Positions 22,000 to 38,375 of a DNA stretch of 64,000 nt are shown in pieces (position 1 is the stretch's first letter; each line of letters starts with the position of its first letter). Under the pieces are notes generated by a model. The model was not told the DNA's origin. It worked only from the letters and a program-made list of their open reading frames with translations, and made no database searches. Position numbers and translations under genes: made by a program. This DNA is from Flammulina velutipes (taxonomy: Eukaryota > Basidiomycota > Agaricomycetes > Agaricales > Physalacriaceae). The DNA lies in the NCBI GenBank assembly GCA_011800155.1, contig CM022368.1, positions 1,984,001 through 2,048,000 of the forward strand, written 5' to 3'.

Positions 22000-22824
22000 C
22001 TAAGGCTTCGGAACATGTAGCGTTTTGCTGACCATAGCTGCAGCCCATGCTCCAAATACTAGACTGATGACATGCAATTCACCACGCCCACCATCGTCTC
22101 CCCAGAGAGTGATGGTACCGAAGGGGATGCCTTGTTGTCCTTCTATCCAACCTTGCTTGACAAAGTATGCGAAAGTAGCGACTAGTGCCAAGGAGGAAGG
22201 TATAGGGAGGCCTTCGAAGTACTTGGATTTGCCGGCCGTGTCCTTAGGTATCAGCGCCACGGTAGCGTTGAAACGTGCTAGTCTTGCAAGACCACAACAT
22301 ATAAATGAGGTGAGAATGACGGTATCCAGATAGGTTCTGAGCCCGACTACAAAGGCGAGGAGAGCGGGGGCTACACCGAAGGATATCTAATATTGGGTTG
22401 AATATTGGGGAAATGAAACGAATGATAGGGTCCTCACCAAGTCAGCGAGGCTGTCTAACTCCTGTCCGAGCATACTGCTAGATTTCCTCCACCGTGCGAC
22501 CTTCCCATCCAGGAAGTCGAACATGAGACCGGCGAGAGGACACCACAATGCCATCCAGAGGTAATCCGGGTCGTTTGAGACCAGGTAGCGCGCGGAGGAA
22601 AAAATGGAGAACGATCCACAGACGCCGTTCATAATGGTGACTAGATCTGCAAGTCGAAAATTTCTGGAACACAGGAGGTTAATAAGGATAGTCGAATAAT
22701 AAAGACGGGTTTACCTGACGAGCGAGAAATGTCCTTCCGAGTCTTGGTATTGGTGCAGAGCCTCTGCCTTTTGTTCGTCCAAGTCATGAACATTTGAGGT
22801 TTTCGTTACTTTTCGTTGGCTCAT
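22000..22824 (-). CDS. CHO1: CDP-diacylglycerol-serine O-phosphatidyltransferase (phosphatidylserine synthase)
   Basis: Integral ER membrane enzyme making phosphatidylserine from CDP-diacylglycerol and serine. The start at 22824 reads [17 protein letters not shown]. The CDP-alcohol phosphotransferase signature is complete: DGKVAR, then eight residues, G, three residues, D, three residues, D ([19 protein letters not shown], continuing SLAD). Conserved flanking segments are [33 protein letters not shown] and [10 protein letters not shown]. Several hydrophobic helices are present, and the length (about 245 residues) fits fungal Cho1. Four exons; the ADL|ISFG join crosses one intron. A 10-bp palindrome containing CACGTG lies about 60 bp upstream. 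Confidence 0.95.
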
Positions 22825-22885
22825 GATGGGAGAAACGAGAAAGACTGAGAGAGAGGAGCACGTCGTCACTCGTCAAGCCTGTGCA

Positions 22886-22895
22886 ACCACGTGGT
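22886..22895. promoter_or_regulatory. Palindromic ACCACGTGGT upstream of CHO1
   Basis: A perfect 10-bp palindrome with a CACGTG core, 62 bp upstream of the CHO1 start codon. In yeast CHO1 is controlled by bHLH factors through related E-boxes (UASINO); transfer of that logic here is inference. Confidence 0.35.
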
Positions 22896-23047
22896 CTTCC
22901 GTTCAGCTGCGCGCCTGCAAATTGCGAATTTAGTTGCCAGCTAGAATGGCTTGAATATTGAGCGCTGAACGTTGAACAACAACAATGAATAATATAGCAT
23001 CGACGAAGTTTACAACAAGAGCAAGTATACTAAATAACTTATCCAAA

Positions 23048-25249
23048 TTACAGCTTTTCGCGCAGTTCCTTCAACCTCTCTTGTTCCGATGCAGTCAAGT
23101 CACCTTCATATGCCGTAAACAGATCTGTAGAGTCGACGAAAGCCTTCTTGATGATGTCTGCTCTCTCCTTGCTCCTGGGCTCTATAACACACTTGAATGG
23201 GCGAGGCATCACAACCTGGTCCTGTTATATTCATGAATATAGGCTTGAGAGGTTGAAGAGTTGGCAATAAACGCACATCATGAAAGTAGGCCATGTCTAA
23301 TGAAAGAGGGATTCGCTGCTTTGTGTTAGGGTCGATAGCCTCAGAGATATTGAATGCCCAGATGATACGCATGGTCACAAGAGCCTAGGGATTTTATAGT
23401 TAGGCATTAACCAGTGGCGTAATCATAGTACGAACCAATGTTAGTTTGGCCACATGAATTCCAGGGCATTTTCTCTGCAAGTTTGTTAGTATCACAAGGA
23501 CTGCATTGAGTTTACTCTCACCCTTCCTGCACCAAAAATCAAAGTATCACGGAAGTCTGTATCAAGTCCGGGCAAAGTACCATATTTTGAAGTAAGGAAG
23601 CGGTCTGGATTGAAGACTTCTGGTTTGTCGAAGACTTTTGGATCGTGGAATATGGCCCCTGCGATAATAACGTCAGAAAAGAATTCACCAGAAATAAAGT
23701 TCCCATCTCACAGAGATTCAACATAACCATACTGTCCTTGGGGACAACATAGCCTTTATACTACAATCGATAGTCAAAGAAATAGAAAGCGGTGACATGA
23801 GACGTACGATGATATCCTCTTTTATGTGGTGAGGAAGTGCGAGAGGCAAAATAGGGCGGAACCTTAGAATTTCCTTGGTGAGGGCGTCAACAAAGGGAAG
23901 TTTATCCAAGTCTTCCAGAATGGGCATGCGTCCGTTGACGACGTTATCCATTTCTACTTGGGCCCGCTTTTGAAGGTCTGGATACGATGCCAGACAAAGA
24001 ATCAAAGTCAAAACAAAGGTGCCAGTCGTGTCTGATCCGCCGTCTAGGAGAGCAAGAGAGCTATGTCTGACGTGTGTGCGTTAGAAGCGTTGAGATCTGA
24101 GACGTAGAACCGGGGGATACTCACGAGATGAACTCCTTAGTAAGATGCTGCTTGTCAGAATCAGGAAGATTGATGATTCCTTCCAGGAATGACTCGGCTC
24201 CTTTGTGACCATTCTGCGCTCGTGCAAAGGTCTCGTCATATAGACTGAAATGGAATGCGTCGCGTTTCTTCCTGATTCCGCGCATTATTGCATTCCATGG
24301 CGCCAAAGAATCGGGCAAGTACTTCAAAATAGGCACGAGGTCGATGGGTGGGTGAATACCGGGAGACATGTTATGTGCAATCGAGTCAAACCCGGCGTAG
24401 AATTCGGTCACATCCTCGGAATCAAAGAAGGGAGCGCGCTTCCCGAAGATGGTCGTTTTGGCTATCGAGTGGGAGAAGCGGCGTGCGGAGGCATAGAAGT
24501 TCTACATGCAAATGTTAGTTTTAAGGCCACAGCCATGGATCGAGAAAGCATACTTTGGGTTGGGTCATCATCTCATAAATAAGCTGGAAGATCTCCGCAT
24601 CTTGAATCGGTAGCTGCTCTGCCGCCGCCGACTTGCTTAAGAACTTGTTCATGAGATGTCTCATTTCTCGCAAACGCGGACCTATCGAGCATGAATTGAC
24701 GAGTATGAAAGTGTGAGGCGCTTACTGTCTGGAGCCAAAGATGCATGACAATCATTGGTGGCCAGAGTTGCCAGATACATATGTGGACGAGAGCTCGAAG
24801 CCCAGCCAGTGTTGTCTAGAACCTCTTTCACAGCTGTCGCACTCGATAGTATGATCATGTTCCCAGATGCCAGTTTGAGCTGTGCGGCGATTTGAATTCA
24901 GCGTATCGGAGAAACTGATGGGTACTGCTCCATACCGACATAATGTCTCCCCATTTTTGCGACATATGCGACAGTCTTAACAGAAGGCGAGTTAACGTTG
25001 GGATTGTGTGACCAGTGTCCTAAAGATCCTTACCCAACGTGCACAGAAGAGCGAGGCATTTGCAAGAGGTTTCCGAGCACTGGCGTAGTAGGAGGACCTG
25101 TGCAGAGGGAGTTGGCGCCCGTTTGACTGAATCTTTGTATAAGTATCCGCACCTGGCGGGAGTCCATCCTCTCGACGACCATAGCGAAGGATTTTGAAGA
25201 GAACATAGGCTGCCAGAGAATAGAGAAAGATGGCCTGAGGAGACGCCAT
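23048..25249 (-). CDS. Cytochrome P450 monooxygenase
   Basis: Membrane-bound haem monooxygenase; the substrate is unknown. The N-terminus MASPQAIFLYSLAAYVLFKI is the ER anchor, and the proline hinge LPPGPPTTPVLGNLLQMP is formed by splicing the first intron. The I-helix segment is SSLALLDGGSDTTGTFVLTL. The ETLR region is LTKEILRFRPILPLALPH, and the haem-binding loop IFGAGRRKCPGIHVAKL, with the axial Cys, is completed across an intron. The C-terminus ends SEQERLKELREKL. About twelve introns, so some exon edges are approximate. Architecture resembles the CYP5-series/OrdA-like enzymes common in basidiomycetes. No partner biosynthetic genes are adjacent, so it is not obviously part of a metabolite cluster. 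Confidence 0.9.
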
Positions 25250-25920
25250 TGGGAGTAGGAAGTCAAGTACTGCCGTTCAGGGAGACATCAAGTTGCGATC
25301 CATTCAGTTAGTTACCTCAGCGGCTTAGCGCTCAGCCTTGTCATTGCGTATGACCGTGTGTATCGCTGAAGGTGTACAGTTAGCACTTGCCCTGGCCTGG
25401 AGTTGATGTGTATATCTCACGGACCTGATATTTTGGCTGGTATCAGGTGGGAGGGTAAGGGAATATCAGAGAGAGATGATGCATGATGCGGGGTCCACGC
25501 TAAGTCGACACTTGGCCTAATGATGAGGCTCGGATTCGCTGCAACCTATCACACCTATCATGGGTCGACATGCCTGGACGCTCCAAGGACGGGATTCCAT
25601 CTGGTTGAACCTCGGATTATCGTCTGGAAGTGGAACGAATCCCGAACGACAGAAGACTGTTTGATGCTGGGAGTGATGACAAAGAATACTTGAGTTTGTT
25701 GACGCCACACTAATGATCGGTAAAGACCGAGCGCGTTATATTACGGAGCTACCCTTTCTTTCTGCATCGCCAAATAATAGAACCCCGATTATAGAGGATG
25801 CTTGGACAATACATGAGCACGATACGCCGATACATATCTCAAAGCCCGACGGGAGTGATTATCGCTACATACATACTATAAACTACAAGCAAATACAGAA
25901 CAACAGAACAACAGAACAGC
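25250..25920. other. Intergenic between the P450 start and the PRI2 3' end
   Basis: P450 promoter region and PRI2 3' flank. A short direct repeat of AACAGAACA-type units is visible at about 25895..25918. No gene supported. Confidence 0.5.
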
Positions 25921-27745
25921 CTATACATCTACATCCATCGCTACCGCTTTCCCCTCCTTCTTCTCCTCTAACTGTATACTTCGCTCCGCATAAAGGTTGG
26001 GATGCGTTACCGTCTCTCCACCTCCCATTCCCTCACCCTTCTTCACACCAGCATGCGTGATCTCGTAAACCCTCGTACAAGCAACGTTAAAATGGCCCTC
26101 CTTCTTGTTATGCAGAATTTCAGGCATATCTGAGGATTGGAGCCCAAGATGAGAATACGTGCTCAGTAAATTTGTTTGCAAATTCTCCGGTGTCATGAAG
26201 CGATATGGACAACCATACTCTGCATTCCCGGTCAACAGTTGCGTGCAGCTGGAGAAGATCAGTTGATTTATTCGAACCGAATCACACAAAAACTCACTTT
26301 TTGGGAGGGTAGTTAGCGCGTTTCCCCTCTTGACCATACGAATGCCGGATGTTATACCGATATTCTTTGTTGAACTTGTCTTCAGACACCTTGCCTCCCA
26401 TAAAACACTTTCTCCAGAATGCAACGGCCTCCTCCAAGTCAAGTCCAAGACCCTGCGACCACCAGTTAACATAAAGGCATTGGGAGGATCGGTGTGCGAC
26501 TCACTTTGAGAAAGAGTCCATAATCGAGACGTCCAAAATGTTTGAGATGGTGATCTCGTGTCAGCTGGCCATGCATGTTGCGCATACAAGCAGGGAAATG
26601 CTTCTTCGCGTATTCATCTACCTGTTCCGCTTTGATTTTCTTCCCATCATCTCCTTCAGAGCTAGCCCAGTCAGAGGAGACGCCGGCAAGGAAGCCTTGG
26701 GAGAGGTTATTCAAGATGGGGAGTAGACGTGTATCTTCGTCAAGTGTTGGTAGGAATCTCGAGGTTAACTATGCTAGTCGGTCAGTTGGGAGGCAAGACG
26801 TCTTGGATCGCAAATCGTACCCCCAAAGCTTTGTCTAAGAGCGTCTCGAATTCCCTATAGACGATACTGGATTGCTCACGACCTGGCACATACGCCCACC
26901 CGCCTTTGAGAAAGACCTTCCGCCTCTCGATAAGGTCGGGGACGCGTGTCCATTTTACCTAACTCAATTCAGAACGTTGAAACGGAGAAAATATGATTCA
27001 CAAGTCACCTTGTAGAAAGTATCCGATTCAAACGCCTCCACTTTGTCTTTCTCATGTTTGAATCCCTGGTACGCGGCAAGTAGTTCTTTCCGATGCATTG
27101 CCTTCTCGTCGCTGGAGACCTGGAGGGGTTCAGTCTTGCTTCTCAAAGATGGCATGGTAGGACGAACTGATATCCATTTGAAGTCTCGGGTATTGAGAAA
27201 TGCCTTTCTCTCCGTTGAATCGTCCGTTTCAAATCGCAAGCGAAAGAGCGTGGATTCTGCCTTGACAAACCGTTTCCTCAAATCATCACTAATTGACAAA
27301 TAAGCGGGACGCGACTTGCAAGATAGACAGCTACGCACGAACGACAAAATGCTAGGCGCAGAATATAGTGCCCCAGATGATCCTTTCTTCGTTCAGCATC
27401 GCGGTCGACACGCAGTGCCGAAGTAGCATGTAGGGGCAAGTACTTGAGGCACTGGGCGCCGATGACAGTTTTCGTTTCGTCCCAAGGCCGTCCACGAGCA
27501 GCGCAGGATTCTATCTCGGCCAGTATTCGCAGCCTGTCGAGCGCGCATTGTTCGAATTCTTCCAAAGTCACGTCGAAAAGTGGCGGCTGGTCGTAGCTGG
27601 GCAATTTAATACACGTGGTCTCATGCTCTGCTGGAGCAACGCACAAGTTAAGCCTCGTAGGGTATTTTAAGCCTTTTCCGAATGTCTCTGTGCCGCTGTC
27701 TTTATGCTTTTTCTCAGGCGAATCAACAGCGCTTGCTTTGAACAT
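25921..27745 (-). CDS. PRI2: DNA primase large subunit
   Basis: Regulatory subunit of the polymerase alpha-primase complex that starts lagging-strand synthesis in the nucleus. The start at 27745 reads MFKASAVDSPEKK. Conserved segments include YPTRLNLCVAP, LPLHATSALRVD, SHFILRL-type DHLGHYILRLAFCRS, and KGGWAYVPGREQSSIV. All four cysteines expected to hold the C-terminal 4Fe-4S cluster are visible, in FPACMRNMH, PPKNCTQLL, EYGCPYRF and FNVACTRVYE. The RDHHLKHFGRLDYGLFLKG block precedes the cluster. About five introns. The C-terminal tail KKEGKAVAMDVDV is weakly conserved. Confidence 0.95.
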
Positions 27746-27882
27746 CGTCGTCAGATGAAGGGTGTCACGAACGCGAAGAGTCACGCGACAATCACAGATA
27801 CTAGCATACTAAACAACGATAGCATAGCAATACAATACACGCAAACCCATGTAGATACATAAAAAAATAGTCGATGATACAG

Positions 27883-30800
27883 TTAGCGTTTTCGGTTAGA
27901 TCTCAATCTTGGTTTATCCTCTGGCGGTTCATCCCTCAACTCGAACACAACACCTGGGCGCATAACCCTAAGCTTCCCATTCCTGTTGCGCCCACCTTCT
28001 CTCTCTCGCCACTCTTTGGTTGCTGTATTTGGGTCGCGTACAGATGGAGGTTGAACAGGATTAGAGCTAAGCATCGACGCAGTGGGTGACCCGACCACGG
28101 TGTTTGTCTACCAAAAAATGAGGCTATGCGGATATCAGAACATGTATAACTTACAGCAGTGCCATTCACAGCTTCTAGAGATGCGCCAGAGACTGTACGA
28201 TGTCTCTTCGAGGTTAGGTATTTGAATGGACTGAAGGCTGATGCGTGACCTCCCCCGGCATGATTGCCTTGTTGAATTGGGGGGTTGGTGGTACCAGACG
28301 CAGGCGGAGGAACCTGAACCTTCGAGGCCAGTGACGCCCGGGAAGGACTCGCGCTTCGTCTCAGCTCCTCCACTCTCCCGCCTTCTGGTTGCAGAGTTTG
28401 CGGAGCCAATGTTGAAGGCTCAGACTGCTCCCGACCACCTTGAACTTTAGAACGAAATATGTTCAAAAATCCCTTCTTCCGCGATTCATGGTTCTGGGAC
28501 GAGGTAGAGGGATGTAGAGATGTCCTTGAAGAGCTCTTTTTCAATACTGAAGGTGCGAGTGACGAAGGCGTTTTCATGACGGAATCGTGAGAGGATGTTC
28601 TGGCCATGGATGTAGGCTCAGTGTAGTCATTTTTGACTTGGTTGGTGGAGGGCTTGGAGCTGGAAGGGTTCGAAACTTGCGTTGTGAGCAGGGAATGAGA
28701 GGCCTGGGACGTAGAGAGCAACGGTGGCACACCAGCTTGCTGCGAAGAAGAATTATGGGAATAGAAGGGAGGACGATCTTGTGATGGTGATATTACAGTG
28801 TTGGATTCAGGTGCGGGAGTGGGACGAGAAGCATGAGGTTCGTTAACAGTCGTAGTCGGTCTATAGGGTGGAATGAAGGGTGTAGATGTTGCGGGCGCAC
28901 TCTGCCCATTCGTTGTAGGCTCTGCCTCGTGAACCTGTTGCCTAGCGTACCCGTAAGGTTGCGCTTGGTTTGTTTTCGATGCCCCTTCATTTGCGGGCTT
29001 CTGACGTGCAGATTCCGTCGCCAGGTGTTGACTGTGCAAAATTGCTGCTTCGCTGGCACTAGTGTACTTCGTAGATGGCGGGAAAGGCTGCACAGGCATG
29101 TGAACTGCAAAGGAGATGGTCCGTGACATGTCCGGAGCCATGTTATGTGAGGCGGTCGCACTCTCCTTAGCCGATGGACGTTCCATTGGCTCGGATCCTT
29201 TGCGCTCAGTGAACCCGGGCGTCGTGCCCAATCGTGCATTAGGTTGGTCGGCGGGCAATGTATATTGCGTCACATAAGACGATGGCGCGACAGCGCTTGG
29301 AGGTTGGGGTCGCTCCCAGACGGGATCAGCCTTGGGTTGTTTCTGTTCCGTGGCGTTGGTCACCCTCGAGTCTCCCTGGTTGTTCATAATGCTTCGTCCA
29401 ACTACGCCATCGCTTAAGTTAGCATTCGGTTGATACGATTGTGTCACCGGTGCATTGGGCCCGGAAACGGTATTCGACGTGCGGTAAAGATCGTCCGGTC
29501 TCTGAAATTGAGATTGTCCTGCGACGTATTTTGTGTTGTTCGTTGGAGATGTCAGAAGATCCATGAGAACTGGATGACGGTATGCCTGCTTGGGAGTAGA
29601 CATGTCCCTTGGAGGTATTGGACGTTCAACGTTGGACTGTATGTTGGATGGATCAGGAGCCCCGCCGTTTCGATGGTCACTGCGCTGTTGGGGGATCTGA
29701 GGAGCCGTCGACGATGGCCGAGGATCTGGAGGTGCATGCGACTGATGCAGAGGCTGTCTGGAATGACTGTTTGAGGTATCGGAACTGTATCCTTCTTTAG
29801 ATGGAATGCTCTGTCGAGGGAGAGAGTTGTTGCTGTCAGTCCTGTGGCGCTCACGTGGAACAGGTTGGGAGGATGGTTGTGTGATCGGGCGTGCGAGAGG
29901 AGGGGGTATAATGGGAGGGACCTGCACACTGGGGATAGAGATGGGTGGAATATGGGTAGGTGGGCGTACCACTGCTGGCATCGCAATGAACGTGTCGGTT
30001 GAACCGCTACCTGATTGAGACGATACGAGGGGAGGTCGAGAGTAGGATGGTTTCTGAGCAAATCTTTCCCGAAGGGAGTCGTTCCCAGCCATTCTGGAGA
30101 GTTTCCCATCCAACATTTTTGAGTCAAACGCCGGTGCAGGCTGACTCTGTGAGAACCCTGCTGCTGTAGAAGGTCTATAGATGCCGGCACCAATCGCATT
30201 GTTCGACGGAAAGGAGGAATGCTGCTGGTTATAGATTGGTGGCGGGAAGCCGTTACGCGAAGAGGTCTCCGCCGGTCTTGTACCCATGGCCGTAGATGAT
30301 CTATGCAAGGTGGCACCGATGGCCATATTGGAGGTTCTATTGGTGAAGTCTGCGTTCATAGGCGGGTTCATCGTTGGCCGCTCATGATTCATGACAGGCT
30401 GTGTGGATCCTGGACGTTGAAGCTCATACTAAGACAAGATTAATTGCAAGAAGGGTATGTAATTGGAACAGACATACCTGAGGGCTGATATCAACGCTGG
30501 CCGACATTCTATTTGGGCTCTCCCTAGTGCGAAGACTTCCGTCGTTATTACCTTTGCCGTTTGCATGAGAAATATAACCGCCATCAGGTTCACGCCTCGA
30601 GGGAGACGACTTCTGATTACTTGTAGAAGGAGATGGTCCCGGCAAAGTAGCGACTACTGGCTGGGATTCCGGTGTTTTCTCAGAAGGAAACTCAACTTGA
30701 ACCTATTATAGTGTTAATATGATCTCGTAGAACAAAACAAATTGCTAACTTTATCCTGCAGCGAACGCTTGCCGGGGGATGATTTTGACAGAGGAGAATC

Positions 30801-32883
30801 GCGACTAAGCTGAGCCGGTGACACATTGAGACCATTCTGGGGCGAGGAGCCGACGATTGGAGTAGAAGATGGAGGCAATGACCTAGAAGATGCTTCTCTC
30901 AGCGAAGCTGGTGTTTGGCCTCTTTCGTGTCGCGAAGGCACTTCGAGAGATGAAGAATCATCTCTCCGTGGCGTTACCTCTCTACTGCTACTTGAGTAGT
31001 TCGGAGCTGGAACGAACCTCTCCATTTGAGAAACCACGGGTGGTGGATGTTTGGCTTCGTTTCGTAGAGGGTGTGATGACATTGTAGGCTGTTGAGAGGA
31101 CGTGGATGTATAAGTGCCTCGAATTGGATTCGAAGATGATGCATGAGGCAACGCGCTTCTCGGTGTATCTGATGTGTCAACTGCAAGCTAGGGAAGCGTC
31201 AGGACGAAAGACCAACAAATACATAGAAACGTACCAAGGTGGCGTGAATTCCGTTCGATCGCTGTGGAGCAGAGTCAACAACAACATGTCGCACACTTGA
31301 AGAATCCTGGGCTCGATGTCGCTACATTTACCGGTAAGTGTTGAACGTTATGGAGATGAAAGGTCGTACGTGCTTCTCCTTCTTGCTTTTAGTGGAGTCG
31401 CTATCCACCATTACAATTTGATAATCAAGGCTAGGCGCTTGAAGGCTTGCGAGAATTGGAGATTCTATTGGCCGTATGGGAGCTTCGTAAATCGAAGGAG
31501 GAGGCATTGAAGAGGGGAAAGGCTCCTCGTTGGTTATCAGTAAGTGAGATGCGCACATAGACGAATAGAGCACACCTTTGAGGCAACATCATCTGTCCGA
31601 TGCCGTCGATATCGAGATGAGGTCTCATATTTCTTCGGCCGTGCGCTGTCAGAACTCTCGTTTTCGTCATATGACTTGGAGGGGACGGGAACGGCTCTCG
31701 GTTTGTCGCGTTCGAGGGAGATTAGAAACTTTTGACGTTCTTCAGCGTATCGCCGCTCCTTTTCACGATCTTCCGCCTGTCGCCGTTCCCTGTCCTTGTC
31801 CTCTGTATGTCGCCGCTTCTTTTCGCGTTCTCTTTCTGCCTGGCGGTTCATAGATTCCTGAGCAGAGCGCTCTGCTCTGCGACGACTTTCGCGTTCTGCA
31901 TCGTGTTTGGAGGGCCGTTCCGATTCCGAACGAGGCTTCCTTTCACGATACCTGTCCCCATCGTCCTTGCGTCGTTCCCGTTCCCGCTCTTTATCCCGCT
32001 CCTCTGGCCTCCTACTTTTCTCCGACCTCTCCACGCGTCTGATGGATTCCGTGTCCTTGTGGCTGCGATGGCTCCTGGTGACAGGGATAGCCTCATGAGC
32101 GTCAGGACCGGGAGTGTCTTTCTCCTTGTACCTCTTGGAAGTTGAAGTCGACGGTTCCGCCAGCCATGTCTGGGGCTTCGTCGTCGTCGTGCTGGGATCT
32201 GTTCGACTCCGGGAGTGCGCGGAAACCTTTTCGCCAGATCTATCCTTTTGCGGGACGGAAGAGGATGGGTCTTGGGACACAGGTGGAATCCAGAAGTCGG
32301 GTTGGGTTGTGTTTGGAATAGTACGGCTACGGCTGTGACCATTGCCCTGACGGGATGGTTTGGAGGACGGTAGAGATGCGTACTGGCTGGCAGGAACGGG
32401 TGTAGGCATCGACATAGTGTGTTGTCTGGATTGTTGGGCGGGTTCGGGTGCATTTGAAGGTCCAGCAGGACCTGGTGTTGGATAAGGTGTGGTCGAAGAG
32501 TCCCCATTAGCATAGGAACGCGATGCGGTGGTAATGTGACTGGGTTTGGGGTTCTGCGGACCACTGTTCACAGCACTGGGGCCAATGGTAGGGATGATAG
32601 AGTGACTCTTGTGTAATTTGGTGGACGAAGAGGACGTTGCTGGCACCGAATAACCAGGTTGAACAGCCGTTCGACGACTCTGCTTGCCTGCATCAACTGA
32701 AGCCTTCGCCTTAGCTTCGGCATTCTCTAACGTCCGGGAGACTTTGAGAGGTCTGGTTTGCTCCTTCGAAGACTGTGCAGTAGGCGGTATCCAAATTTTA
32801 TATGCCTTTGAGTTGGGTTTCGGTGGTGGGGCTGGTGCGTCCGCTGGTTTGTCTGGTTTTCGAGTCTGAAAGAAGCTCTTCAT
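27883..32883 (-). CDS. Large disordered Ser/Pro/Arg-rich protein, unrecognised
   Basis: I do not recognise this family. Seven exons (31576..32883, 31370..31525, 31235..31321, 30750..31187, 30478..30702, 28155..30428, 27883..28107), all phase 0, give 1570 residues. It begins MKSFFQTRKPDKPADAP. The first 250 residues are Pro/Ser-rich, then residues about 270-410 form a highly charged Arg/Glu region (ERDKERERERRKDDGDRYRE and similar) likely to be a single charged helix. The rest is Ser/Pro/Gln/Asn-rich with no detectable fold. The C-terminus is more ordered, with GRNRNGKLRVMRPGVVFELR and a basic end RLRSNRKR, and may be the conserved core. The phase-0 structure with no frame breaks over 5 kb supports a real gene. 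Confidence 0.8.
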
Positions 32884-33960
32884 TCAACGGGAAGACCTGC
32901 AATTTAACGACCCGCTTCCGTCCGCTAGAAAGAAAGGCTCCGAGGACGACAATGATGAACAAACAGGCGAAAGAGAGTAGAGTAGTGGTGTCGACATGAG
33001 GCCAACTGATGAAACCTACTTTAGGCGATGTTGCTCAGCGCACAGAGTCCGATAAATATGGCCACCAGGGTTATGCAGCTTGGATTCAACTTCCGGAGCT
33101 AAGCATTACCTGAGCGCTACGCTTAATTCTACGCGGTCTTCATAGAGAGTAAAGTGTTCAGGGAAGTTGGCGATTCAAAATGAATTTCATTAGGACGTAT
33201 GTATGTACGCTGATACGCAGCACGACTTTGAAGAAACTACTGCCCGAAAATGGGCGCCGACATTGTCTGACACTGCGTAAAGCATTGCCAGACACCTCCA
33301 AAGACAACCAGAAGATATTAGAAAACCTAATACCCCGGCGCCAACCACGACAAGCCCAGAACGAACTTGACGTGGAAAATGGAAAGTGAATGACCTTCTG
33401 TTACACGATTTTGACTCACTATCGACAGTAGACAGCGGAAAGGCTGCTGAAGACGATTAATCTTCCTGTCGAGACAATTTAAGGATCGTGGATGAGAGAA
33501 AAGACGGCTCAAAACGCGCTCTTTATACGTATGCTTTGTCAGCACCACGTGATGGGGATTTGACCTTGATTCATGAATCATAGGTGTTTTGCTCCGTATT
33601 GGCGCGTACATTAATGAAAGGGAGATCCAAGTAACATCTACAGAGATCCAGCAATATTTTGAAGAGCGTTTGAGCTTTAAGGTAGCCTGAGGTGCGGACC
33701 CGGCCAAGATGCCGAAGCGGCATTGGTCAGCAAAAGGCAAGACTTTGTCAGGCTTGAGCTCGGTCCATTGGCGACACTCAGTTCGTGACAGTATTCATCT
33801 CTTTTCCTTTTCACTGTTGTGCCATTCTTTCTTCTTGTCCTTCACCAGGACCACTGTCCCCCAATAATCTGGCCAACTTGCCGCGAAACGACGCATGGTG
33901 AGCCGCGCTCCAGCGATATCATCAAGACTCGTCGACTCACTCGTTTCGTAGAACGATAAC
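32884..33960. other. Intergenic between divergent orphan and USP7-type genes
   Basis: Over 1 kb shared upstream region. A plus-strand ATG frame 33180..33389 (69 residues) and an antisense frame 33327..33740 exist but match nothing and overlap each other. A CACGTGA box lies at 33546..33552 and a CCAAT motif (as ATTGG) near 33764. No RNA gene seen. Confidence 0.5.
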
Positions 33961-38186
<4,226 letters not shown>

Positions 38187-38375
38187 TTTGGAAAGTTGGC
38201 TCGCTATTTGTGTTACCATTGTACTTTTTACGACTCACTTCGCTTGCTCAATTACAGTAAAATTTCTCAACTCGTGCTATGTATCATTGAACTATTATAT
38301 TGCGGTGGAATCCTACAATTGCGTGAGGTGATATGAGCGAATAAATACTGGACAAGTCCTCCCAACGTCGAACGC

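Noticed and set aside
23048..25249. Secondary-metabolite cluster around the P450
   Set aside because: Neighbours are phosphatidylserine synthase and primase, both housekeeping; no synthase, transporter or pathway regulator is adjacent.
29552..30316. 254-codon open frame on the minus strand
   Set aside because: It is an alternative frame inside the large disordered-protein exon 28155..30428, which has a longer frame with consistent splice joins; biased Ser/Pro codons leave other frames open.
33327..33740. 137-codon minus frame in the gap before the USP7-type gene
   Set aside because: No family resemblance, low-complexity free but overlapping another open frame, and no partner exons found.
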